Source of the DNA: Amycolatopsis sp. 2-15
GTDB lineage: Bacteria; Actinomycetota; Actinomycetes; Mycobacteriales; Pseudonocardiaceae
Assembly: GCF_030285625.1 (NCBI RefSeq)
Contig: NZ_CP127294.1
Span: 9,618,001 to 9,682,000, forward strand
Direction of reading: 5' to 3'
DNA length: 64,000 bases
The notes beneath the pieces were generated by a model. That model did not search any database, was not told the DNA's origin, and saw nothing but the letters and a program-made list of their open reading frames with translations. The position numbers and the translations under genes were made by a program. How positions within the stretch are numbered: the stretch's first letter is position 1; each line of letters begins with the position of its first letter. Of this stretch, positions 53,418 through 64,000 are shown piece by piece.

Positions 53418-54688
53418 CGCGACAGGTCCGAGTACAGCGGGTGCTTCTTCGCCAGCAGTTCCACGCGCCCGCGCAGCGTCTGCGCCACGGAGTCGTCGAA
53501 GTCCGGCTTCAGCGCCTCGGCGATCACGTCGGCGACCTCGGCGAAGTCCTCCGCGCCGAACCCGCGCGTGGCCAGCGCCGGCGTGCCGATGCGCAGGCCG
53601 GAGGTGACCATCGGCGGCCGCGGGTCGAACGGCACCGCGTTGCGGTTCACCGTGATCCCCACGGAGTGCAGCCGGTCCTCGGCCTGCTGACCGTCCAAAG
53701 CGGACTGCACGAGGTCCACGAGCACCAGGTGCACGTCGGTCCCCCCGGTGAGCACGCGCACGCCCGCCTCGGCACAGTCCGAACGCGACAGCCGGTCGGC
53801 CAGGATCCGCGAACCCTCGAGCGTGCGCTCCTGCCGTTCACGGAATTCCTCGCTCGCCGCGATCTTCAGCGCCACGGCCTTGGCCGCGATGACGTGCTCC
53901 AGCGGCCCGCCCTGCTGACCGGGGAACACAGCCGAGTTGATCTTCTTCGCCAGCTCCTCACGGCACAGGATCAGGCCGCCGCGCGGGCCGCCCAGCGTCT
54001 TGTGCGTGGTGGTGGTGACGATGTCCGCGTGCGGCACCGGCGACGGGTGCAGCCCCGCGGCCACCAGGCCGGCGAAGTGCGCCATGTCCACCATCAGGCG
54101 GGCGTCGACCAGGTTCGCGATCCGGCGGAACTCCGCGAAGTCGAGCTGACGCGGGTAGGCCGACCAGCCCGCGATGATCAGCTTCGGCTTGTGCTCCACG
54201 GCCAGGCGCTCGATCTCGGCGACGTCGACGATCCCGGTCTCTTTGTCGACGTGGTAGGCCACGACGTTGTAGAGCTTGCCCGAGAAGTTGATCTTCATCC
54301 CGTGCGTGAGGTGGCCGCCGTGCGCCAGGTCGAGGCCGAGGATCGTGTCGCCCGGCTTCAGCACGGCGAACATCGCCGCCGCGTTGGCCTGCGCGCCCGA
54401 GTGCGGCTGCACGTTCGCGTGCTCGGCGCCGAACAGCGCCTTCGCCCGGTCGATGGCCAGCTGCTCGACCACGTCGACGTACTCGCAGCCACCGTAGTAG
54501 CGGCGGCCGGGGTAGCCCTCCGCGTACTTGTTGGTCAGCACCGAACCCTGCGCCTCGAGCACACCCACGGGCGCGAAGTTCTCCGACGCGATCATCTCCA
54601 GCGTCGACTGCTGGCGATCCAGCTCCGCCGCCACGGCCGCCGCGACCTCCGGGTCCACATCGGACAGGTGAGCGTCGAAAGTCGTCAT
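53414..54688 (-). CDS. glyA: Serine hydroxymethyltransferase
   Basis: This 424-residue PLP enzyme shows [15 protein letters not shown], the YYGGCEYVD loop and PLP-Lys in [13 protein letters not shown]. It joins glycine and 5,10-methylene-THF to serine and THF, using the one-carbon unit released by glycine cleavage. The ATG at 54688 directly follows the gcvH stop. A second glyA copy elsewhere for housekeeping is likely but outside the window. Confidence 0.96.
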   Translation of the reverse strand: MTTFDAHLSDVDPEVAAAVAAELDRQQSTLEMIASENFAPVGVLEAQGSVLTNKYAEGYPGRRYYGGCEYVDVVEQLAIDRAKALFGAEHANVQPHSGAQANAAAMFAVLKPGDTILGLDLAHGGHLTHGMKINFSGKLYNVVAYHVDKETGIVDVAEIERLAVEHKPKLIIAGWSAYPRQLDFAEFRRIANLVDARLMVDMAHFAGLVAAGLHPSPVPHADIVTTTTHKTLGGPRGGLILCREELAKKINSAVFPGQQGGPLEHVIAAKAVALKIAASEEFRERQERTLEGSRILADRLSRSDCAEAGVRVLTGGTDVHLVLVDLVQSALDGQQAEDRLHSVGITVNRNAVPFDPRPPMVTSGLRIGTPALATRGFGAEDFAEVADVIAEALKPDFDDSVAQTLRGRVELLAKKHPLYSDLSR

Positions 54689-55066
54689 TCAGTTCTCCTG
54701 GGTGAGCGCGGCGTACGCGGCGGCGTCGAGCAGCTCCGGGACGTCGCCCGTGAGCCGCACCTTCAGGAGCCATCCTTCGGTGTAAGGGTCGGAGTTCACG
54801 ACCTCGGGGGTGTCTGATGTGGTCTCGTTCACCTCGACGACCTCGCCGCTCACCGGCGAGTACAGCTCGCTCACGGACTTCGTCGACTCGACCTCGCCGA
54901 ACACCTCGCCCGCGGTCACCGTGCCGCCCACGGCGGGCAGCTGCACGAACACGATGTCACCGAGCGACTCGGCGGCGAAGGCGGTGATGCCGACGGTCGC
55001 GACGCCGTCGACGACGGACAGCCACTCGTGTTCCTTGGTGTAGGACAGGTTCTGGGGAATGCTCAC
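54689..55066 (-). CDS. gcvH: Glycine cleavage system H protein
   Basis: The 125-residue protein has the lipoyl domain with Lys63 in EVESTKSVSELYSPVSG, the site of lipoylation. It shuttles the aminomethyl group between GcvP, GcvT and lipoamide dehydrogenase. Start is GTG at 55066, 14 bp after gcvT. Confidence 0.96.
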   Translation of the reverse strand: MSIPQNLSYTKEHEWLSVVDGVATVGITAFAAESLGDIVFVQLPAVGGTVTAGEVFGEVESTKSVSELYSPVSGEVVEVNETTSDTPEVVNSDPYTEGWLLKVRLTGDVPELLDAAAYAALTQEN

Positions 55067-55080
55067 GGAATCTGGGTCCT

Positions 55081-56187
<1,107 letters not shown>

Positions 56188-56193
56188 CGGATC

Positions 56194-59025
<2,832 letters not shown>

Positions 59026-59070
59026 GGGAGCTCCTCGGGCCGGGCACCGGGCGCAGCGGTGCGCTGGGAA

Positions 59071-59248
59071 CTCCCCCTCTGTCATGGGCACCTGAGAGTT
59101 TCACCGCGCAGCGCGGCTTTCACCTTGGGTGAGGCGCGGGTGCGCCTGCTTTCCAGAGTGGCCTCGCGTGAAGCGGTAGTGGGTACCTGAGAGATTCCGG
59201 GGAGTTTGCTCCTTCGGTGCCCCACCGGTCTCATGGGGGCTCTCCCGC
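59071..59248 (-). promoter_or_regulatory. Tandem glycine riboswitch upstream of gcvP
   Basis: On the minus strand, aptamer I (about 59248-59173) has GGGAGAG, ACCGAAGGAGCAA, CGGAATCTCTCAGGTA; aptamer II (about 59165-59071) has CTCTGGAAAGC, CACCCAAGGTGAAAG, GTGAAACTCTCAGGTG and the closing GACAGAGGGGGAG. These are the RF00504 core motifs in the usual tandem order with a short linker. Glycine binding should switch on gcvP-T-H-glyA-lipA-sdaA. The gcvP Shine-Dalgarno GAGGAG lies about 35 nt after the second aptamer. Confidence 0.93.
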
Positions 59249-59339
59249 TCCTGCTCGAACGGCCCGGTGTTCAGTTGTGTGTGCGAGTACTCGCGGCTAC
59301 CGTACCTGCCGCTTTGCATGCCAGTCTACCTCGGACGGT

Positions 59340-59801
59340 TCACGCCACACCCGCCGAGCCGCGGCTGAAGGTCCGCAGGTGACGGGTCTGCGCGGGGAGC
59401 GTCAGGGAGACCTTCGTGATCTTCGGCGGACCAGCCAGCAGCGCGCACAAGTCGGCACAGCGCGTGAGCAGCACGGCGAGGTCGCGCAGCTCCTCGTCGT
59501 CGGTCCCGAGGCAGGACTGGGCGCACAGCGACAGCAGCCGCGCGGCCTCGCCGCACATCGCCTTCACGGACATGCGGACCATCGCGACCTCGGCGGCCAT
59601 GCCGGAGCACCGGTCGAGCGTGTCGGCGCAGAGCCGCGACATCGACGCCGCCGCGAGCATGACCGGTCCCATCGTGGCCAGTTCGCTGCCGGATTCGGCC
59701 GGCTCGGCTCGCCGCGCGAACGCCCGTTCGCATCGCACCCGGCACAGTTCGCAGAGGTCGGCGACCTCCTGCAGCATCGGAGACGCTTCACGGATCGGCA
59801 T
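59340..59801 (-). CDS. Cys-rich four-helix-bundle-like protein (possible copper binding)
   Basis: This 153-residue protein has about eleven Cys spaced at helix periods: CELCRVRCERAF (about 17-25), RLCADTLDRC, MCGEAARLLSLCAQSC and TRCADLCALL. The pattern of Cys facing the inside of a helical bundle recalls DUF326/Csp copper-storage proteins, which are similar in length, but residue-level proof is missing. No signal peptide. ATG at 59801 has GGGAGG 5 nt upstream. No copper genes are adjacent. Confidence 0.6.
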   Translation of the reverse strand: MPIREASPMLQEVADLCELCRVRCERAFARRAEPAESGSELATMGPVMLAAASMSRLCADTLDRCSGMAAEVAMVRMSVKAMCGEAARLLSLCAQSCLGTDDEELRDLAVLLTRCADLCALLAGPPKITKVSLTLPAQTRHLRTFSRGSAGVA

Positions 59802-59933
59802 GGCACCCTCCCGGACCGGGCGACCGGACCGGTCGCCTCGGTTCCGGTCTACCCACCGCGAAACCGGACAGGGGGCGTCGCCACCGGAACAGGCGGAAGA
59901 TCAACCCGTCCCGGTGACGTTGCGCGCGAGTGT

Positions 59934-60710
59934 CTAAAGCGGAGTGACGTACGCGCCCGAAATGCCACCGTCCACGAGGAACTGCGACGCGGTGATGAAG
60001 CTGGCGTCGTCGCTGGCCAGGAACGCCACCGCGGCGGCGATCTCCTCCGGCTCGGCGAACCGGCCGACGGGCACGTGCACCAGCCGCCGCGCCGCGCGTT
60101 CCGGGTCCTTCGCGAAGAGCTCCTTCAACAGTGGCGTGTTGACCGGTCCCGGGCACAGCGCGTTGACGCGGATGTTCTCCCGCGCGAACTGCACGCCCAG
60201 CTCGCGGCTCATCGCGAGCACCCCGCCCTTCGACGCGGTGTAGGAGATCTGCGAGGTCGCCGCGCCCATCACGGCCACGAACGACGCCGTGTTGATGATC
60301 GAGCCCTTGCCCTGGCGCTGCATGTGCGGCAACGCGGCCTTGCAGCACAGGTACACCGAAGTCAGGTTCACGCGCTGCACGCGCTCCCACGCCGCGAAGT
60401 CCGTGGTGAGGATCGAGTCGTCCTCGGGCGGCGAGATGCCGGCGTTGTTGAACGCCACGTCGACCGCGCCGAACTGGTCCACGGCCGCGGCGAACAGGGC
60501 CTCGACCTGCTCGGGATCGGTCACGTCGGCCTGCACGAACAGGCCCCCGACCTCGTCGGCCGCCGCCTTGCCCTGCTCGGGCGTGAGGTCGCCGATCACG
60601 ACCTTCGCACCCTCGCTCGCCAGCCGGCGCGCCGACGCGAGGCCGATGCCGCTGGCCCCGCCCGTGATCACGGCGACGCGGCCGTCGAAACGCTGCACCA
60701 TCTCTCTCAT
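59934..60710 (-). CDS. SDR-family oxidoreductase
   Basis: The 258-residue SDR has [18 protein letters not shown] and catalytic YTASK, then a C-terminal GGISGAYVTPL. It overlaps the aldehyde dehydrogenase stop by 4 nt (ATGA) and ends the amine-catabolism run. Its substrate could be an aldehyde/alcohol or hydroxyacid from that route. The ATG at 60710 was preferred for coupling; a second ATG at 60701 is possible. Confidence 0.85.
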   Translation of the reverse strand: MREMVQRFDGRVAVITGGASGIGLASARRLASEGAKVVIGDLTPEQGKAAADEVGGLFVQADVTDPEQVEALFAAAVDQFGAVDVAFNNAGISPPEDDSILTTDFAAWERVQRVNLTSVYLCCKAALPHMQRQGKGSIINTASFVAVMGAATSQISYTASKGGVLAMSRELGVQFARENIRVNALCPGPVNTPLLKELFAKDPERAARRLVHVPVGRFAEPEEIAAAVAFLASDDASFITASQFLVDGGISGAYVTPL

Positions 60711-62074
60711 TCCTCCGTGCCCAGGAAAACGTTTTTCGTCTCGGTGAAGGCCGTCGGCGCGTCCGGCCCCAGCTCACGGCCGAGACCCGACTGCTTGAAC
60801 CCGCCGAACGGCGTCCAGTACCGCACCGACGAGTGCGAGTTCACCGAAAGGTTCCCCGACTCCACCCCGCGCGCGACGCGGAACGCCCGCCCGACGTCGC
60901 GCGTCCAGATCGACCCGGACAGGCCGTAGTCGGTGTGGTTGGCCATGCGGATGGCATCGGCCTCGTCGTCGAACGGGACCACGGCCACGACCGGGCCGAA
61001 GATCTCGTCGGCGGCCAGCGGGTCGGCCAGGCTCGCCGGCGTGACGACGGTGGGCGCGAACCAGTAGCCCGGCCCATCGGGCGCGCTGCCGCGAAACGCA
61101 ACAGGTGTCGCGGCAGTGACATACGACGACACCTTCGCGTGGTGCGCCGCGGAGATCAGCGGACCCATCTCCGTGGCGTCCTCGCCGGGATCGCCGACGA
61201 CCACACCCCGCACGGCCGGCTCCAGCAGCTCCATGAACCGCTCGTGGACGCTGCGCTGCACCAGGATCAGCGAACGCGCGCAGCAGTCCTGGCCGGCGTT
61301 GTCGAACACCCCGTACGGCGCGGTCGCGGCGGCCTTCTCCAGGTCAGCGTCGGCGAACACGACGTTGGCGTTCTTGCCGCCCAGCTCGAGCGTCACGCGC
61401 TTCACCTGCGCAGCACAGCCGGCCATGATCTGCTTGCCGACCTCGGTGGAGCCGGTGAAGACGACCTTGCGCACCAGCGCGTGGTCCACGAACCGCTGCC
61501 CCACCACCGAACCCTTGCCCGGCAGGACCTGGAACACGTCCTCGGGGAGGCCGGCCTCGCGCGCGAGCTCGCCAAGGCGGATCGCCGTGAGCGGCGTGAG
61601 CTCCGCGGGCTTGAGCACCACGGTGTTGCCGGCCGCGAGCGCCGGCGCGAACCCCCAGCCCGCGATGGGCATCGGGAAGTTCCACGGCACGATCACGCCG
61701 ACCACGCCGAGTGGCTCGTGGAAGGTCACGTTGACCCCGCCCGGTACCGGGATCTGTTGCCCGATCAGGCGTTCCGGGGCCGCGGAGTAGTAGTTCAGGA
61801 CGTCGCGGACGTTGCCCGCCTCCCAGCGCGCGTTGCCGATCGTGTGGCCGGAGTTGATCACCTCCAGACGCGCGAGGTTCTCGATATCGGCCTCGACGGC
61901 GTCGGCGAAGCGGCGCAGCAGCCGCCCGCGATCACCGGGGGCGACGGCCCGCCAGGCTGGGAACGCGGCGTGGGCGCGGGCGATCGCCGCGTCGGTCTCT
62001 TCGGCGCTCGTGAGCGCGACCGACCGCACCACCTGTTCGGTGGCGGGGTTGATCACGTCGAACATCCTCGTCAC
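60707..62074 (-). CDS. Aldehyde dehydrogenase (PuuC/GabD-like)
   Basis: The 455-residue NAD(P)-dependent ALDH has PWNFPM, LELGGKNANVV (catalytic Glu) and GQDCCARS (catalytic Cys; two adjacent Cys). Set between a gamma-Glu hydrolase and an SDR, it probably oxidises an aminoaldehyde from polyamine or monoamine breakdown. The GTG at 62074 overlaps the PuuD-like stop (GTGA) and has GAGGAG 6 nt upstream. Confidence 0.9.
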   Translation of the reverse strand: MTRMFDVINPATEQVVRSVALTSAEETDAAIARAHAAFPAWRAVAPGDRGRLLRRFADAVEADIENLARLEVINSGHTIGNARWEAGNVRDVLNYYSAAPERLIGQQIPVPGGVNVTFHEPLGVVGVIVPWNFPMPIAGWGFAPALAAGNTVVLKPAELTPLTAIRLGELAREAGLPEDVFQVLPGKGSVVGQRFVDHALVRKVVFTGSTEVGKQIMAGCAAQVKRVTLELGGKNANVVFADADLEKAAATAPYGVFDNAGQDCCARSLILVQRSVHERFMELLEPAVRGVVVGDPGEDATEMGPLISAAHHAKVSSYVTAATPVAFRGSAPDGPGYWFAPTVVTPASLADPLAADEIFGPVVAVVPFDDEADAIRMANHTDYGLSGSIWTRDVGRAFRVARGVESGNLSVNSHSSVRYWTPFGGFKQSGLGRELGPDAPTAFTETKNVFLGTEE

Positions 62075-62811
62075 TTGCGCTCCTCTGCTGCTTCGGCTGC
62101 TGCTACGACCAGGGCCCGGAACAGGCGGACGTCGTCGGTGTCCTGCTCGGGATGCCATTGCACCCCGAGCACGAACTCGTCGCCGGGCAGCTCGGCCGCC
62201 TCGACGGTGCCGTCGGCGGCGTGCCCGGACGCGACCAGGCCGGCGCCGAGCCGGTCGATGGCCTGGTGGTGGTAGCAGTGGCCCTTCGTCTCGGGCCCGA
62301 GCAACGCGGCGGCGCGCGTGCCGTCGACGAGGGTGATGCTGCTGGTGCCGAACGTCGCGGGCGCCGGCTGGTGCGCGGTGTCGCCGAGGGACTCGGGCAG
62401 GTGCTGGGTGAGCGTGCCGCCGAGGGCGACGCTGATCACCTGCAGCCCGCGGCACACGCCGAGCACGGGCTTGCGCACCTCGCGGGCCGCCTCGAACAGG
62501 CCGAACTCGAAGGCGTCGCGGTCCGGGCGCGTGTACGTGGCGGGGTGGGGCTCGGCGCCGTACTTTTCCGGCTCGACGTCGGCACCACCCGTGAGCACGA
62601 GCCCGTCCACGCGGTCGACGAGGCTCGCGTACGCGTCCGTCAACGGCGGCAGCAGCACCGGAATCCCCCCGGCGGCCACGACGCAGTCGGCATAAACCCG
62701 GTGCAGCAGCGTGGCTTCCGTGTCCCAGGCGAGGAACTTGGCCTGCTCGACGTAGGTGGTCAGCCCGATGACGGGTTTCCGGGCGGTGTGCTCAGAGACG
62801 TTCGAAGCCAC
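62071..62811 (-). CDS. Class I glutamine-amidotransferase-like gamma-glutamyl hydrolase (PuuD-like)
   Basis: The 246-residue protein has LTGGADVEPEKYG, the catalytic Cys in LGVCRGLQ, and HPEQD with the His-Glu of the triad. PuuD enzymes remove glutamate from gamma-glutamyl-amino acids such as gamma-Glu-GABA. GTG start at 62811 lies 20 nt inside the end of the glutamine-synthetase-like gene. Confidence 0.88.
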   Translation of the reverse strand: MASNVSEHTARKPVIGLTTYVEQAKFLAWDTEATLLHRVYADCVVAAGGIPVLLPPLTDAYASLVDRVDGLVLTGGADVEPEKYGAEPHPATYTRPDRDAFEFGLFEAAREVRKPVLGVCRGLQVISVALGGTLTQHLPESLGDTAHQPAPATFGTSSITLVDGTRAAALLGPETKGHCYHHQAIDRLGAGLVASGHAADGTVEAAELPGDEFVLGVQWHPEQDTDDVRLFRALVVAAAEAAEERK

Positions 62812-64000
62812 GGATGAGCTCCCAATCGGTCACGGCCTTCTCGAACGCCTCCCGCTCCACGCGGGCGGCGTTGAGGTAGTGGTCCACCACATCGTCGCCG
62901 AAGGCCTCACGCGCGATGCGGCTGCCCGCCAGCACGTCCGCGGCTTCACCCAAAGTGGTGGGCACGGTCGGCTTGTCGGAGCCGTACGCGTTGCCCGTGA
63001 ACTCCGGCTCCAGCGGCAGCTCGTTCTCGATGCCGTGCAGGCCGGCGGCGATGAGCGCGGCGACGGCGAGGTACGGGTTCACGTCCCCGCCCGGCACGCG
63101 GTTCTCCACGCGCAGCGAATCACCGTGACCCACCACGCGCAGCGCGCACGTGCGGTTGTCCGTGCCCCACGCGACGGCCGTCGGCGCGAAACTGCCGCGT
63201 ACGAACCGTTTGTAGGAGTTGATGTTCGGCGCGAAGAAGTAGGTCAGCTCGCGCAGCGCGGCCAGCTGTCCGGCGAGGAAGTGCTCCATGAGCGGCGAGA
63301 AGCCGTGGTCGCCGTCGCCGGGCAGGACCGCTGACCCGTCCGTGCCGCGCAGGCTGAGGTGGATGTGGCAGGAGTTGCCCTCGCGTTCGTTGTACTTCGC
63401 CATGAACGTGAGGCTCTTGCCCTCCTGCGCGGCGATCTCCTTGGCGCCGTTCTTGTAGACGCTGTGGTTGTCGCACGTGGTGAGCGCCGCGGCGTAGCGG
63501 AACGCGATCTCCTGCTGGCCGGGGTTGCACTCGCCCTTGGCCGACTCGGGGTACAGGCCGGCGCCCGCCATCTCGTTGCGGATACGGCGCAGCAGCGGCT
63601 CGACGCGCGCGGTGCCGAGCATCGAGTAGTCCACGTTGTACTGGTTCGACGGCTTGATGCCCTGGTAGCGCTTGTCCCACGCGGCTTCGTAGCTGTCGTC
63701 GAACACGATGAACTCGAGCTCCGTGCCTACAAACGCCTGCAGCTTCTTGTCGGCCAGCCGCTCCAGCTGCCGGCGCAGCACCTGCCGCGGCGACACCGAG
63801 ACGGGGCCACCGCCGTCCACGCGCTCGACGTCGGCGAGCACCAGCGCCGTGCCCTCCTGCCACGGGACGAGGCGAAGGGTGGTGAAGTCGGGGCGCAGCA
63901 CGAAGTCGCCGTAGCCCGCGTCCCAGGAGGAGATCGCGTAGCCGTCCACGGTGTTCATGTCGACGTCGACGGCCAGCAGGTAGTTGCACGCTTCGGTGGC
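62792..64000 (-). CDS. Glutamine-synthetase-like gamma-glutamylamine ligase (partial, N-terminus outside window)
   Basis: The visible 402 residues show the GS catalytic domain: ELEFIVFD, the NPGQQEIAFRYA metal site, GNSCHIHLSL (catalytic Glu/His region) and RVENRVPGGDVNPYLAVAA. This belongs to GlnA-like enzymes (GlnA3/PuuA group) that ligate glutamate to polyamines or ethanolamine rather than to ammonia. It is followed by PuuD-like hydrolase and ALDH, matching the gamma-glutamylation route. The frame is open to the window end; the N-terminal beta-grasp domain is missing from view. Confidence 0.88.
   Translation of the reverse strand, partial: ATEACNYLLAVDVDMNTVDGYAISSWDAGYGDFVLRPDFTTLRLVPWQEGTALVLADVERVDGGGPVSVSPRQVLRRQLERLADKKLQAFVGTELEFIVFDDSYEAAWDKRYQGIKPSNQYNVDYSMLGTARVEPLLRRIRNEMAGAGLYPESAKGECNPGQQEIAFRYAAALTTCDNHSVYKNGAKEIAAQEGKSLTFMAKYNEREGNSCHIHLSLRGTDGSAVLPGDGDHGFSPLMEHFLAGQLAALRELTYFFAPNINSYKRFVRGSFAPTAVAWGTDNRTCALRVVGHGDSLRVENRVPGGDVNPYLAVAALIAAGLHGIENELPLEPEFTGNAYGSDKPTVPTTLGEAADVLAGSRIAREAFGDDVVDHYLNAARVEREAFEKAVTDWELIRGFERL

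Noticed and set aside
59085..59091. ATG/GTG as the normal gcvP start
   Set aside because: Both lie in conserved riboswitch sequence and would add a non-conserved tail; kept only as fallback.

Overview
The window is high-GC DNA with dense gene packing, many GTG starts and 4-bp stop/start overlaps. It reads as the chromosome of a soil actinomycete; the protein flavour (Pca, Cox, ROK and GntR sets, small DUF202 and GtrA membrane proteins, a DtxR/IdeR-type iron box, TTGTCCACA DnaA boxes) suggests Pseudonocardiaceae, perhaps Amycolatopsis-like. That placement is inference, because no rRNA is present. I support 60 protein genes (the last cut by the window end), a tandem glycine riboswitch, several operators and terminators, and four kinds of repeat. 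I saw no tRNA, rRNA, insertion sequence, prophage or CRISPR array.

Region 1 (1-11 kb): a 120-bp tandem repeat carrying DnaA-box-like nonamers, then a molybdenum hydroxylase (CO-dehydrogenase-type) locus on the minus strand: coxS-coxL-coxM and coxG, with accessory genes for an XdhC/CoxI protein, a VWA CoxE-like protein, a MoxR ATPase and a MocA-like molybdopterin nucleotidyltransferase. The large subunit carries the form II signature AYRGAGR, so true CO oxidation is uncertain. A 0.92-kb non-coding, repeat-bearing stretch separates moxR from the VWA gene.

Region 2 (10.9-17 kb): the protocatechuate branch of the beta-ketoadipate pathway, pcaIJFHGDC followed by an IclR regulator, all minus strand with overlapping ends and running straight into mocA and moxR. 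pcaB is absent. Region 3 (17.1-25.8 kb): a sugar ABC importer and ROK repressor, divergent from a GH36 alpha-galactosidase, then a hydroxyacid dehydrogenase and a glycerate kinase. Region 4 (26-28.7 kb): a cysteine-free HesB-like protein, small membrane proteins and an ECF sigma factor.

Region 5 (28.7-38.3 kb): a complete-looking non-phosphorylative L-fucose (or related 6-deoxyhexose) pathway: mutarotase, aldo/keto reductase, lactonase, ABC importer, fuconate dehydratase, SDR, FAH-family hydrolase and a GntR regulator. A shared 11-bp palindrome marks both promoter regions. Region 6 (38.6-50.3 kb) is mixed: a DUF2235 hydrolase, a ferredoxin-reductase-like flavoprotein, a membrane protein, a MocR regulator, an iron-regulated ABC ATPase, an O-methyltransferase, a class A PBP whose transpeptidase motifs are all lost, and regulators.

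Region 7 (50.3-59.3 kb): an eight-copy hairpin repeat array, then a glycine-riboswitch-controlled operon gcvP-gcvT-gcvH-glyA-lipA-sdaA that converts glycine through serine to pyruvate and supplies lipoate for GcvH. Region 8 (59.3-64 kb): a Cys-rich helical protein and a gamma-glutamylation amine-catabolism set (glutamine-synthetase-like enzyme, PuuD-like hydrolase, aldehyde dehydrogenase, SDR).

The signals that look least described are a pair of structurally covarying palindromic elements lying just 3' of two unrelated genes (25.9 kb and 41.4 kb), the hairpin array at 50.5-51.0 kb, the pseudo-transpeptidase PBP, and the start of gcvP, which appears to be ATC.
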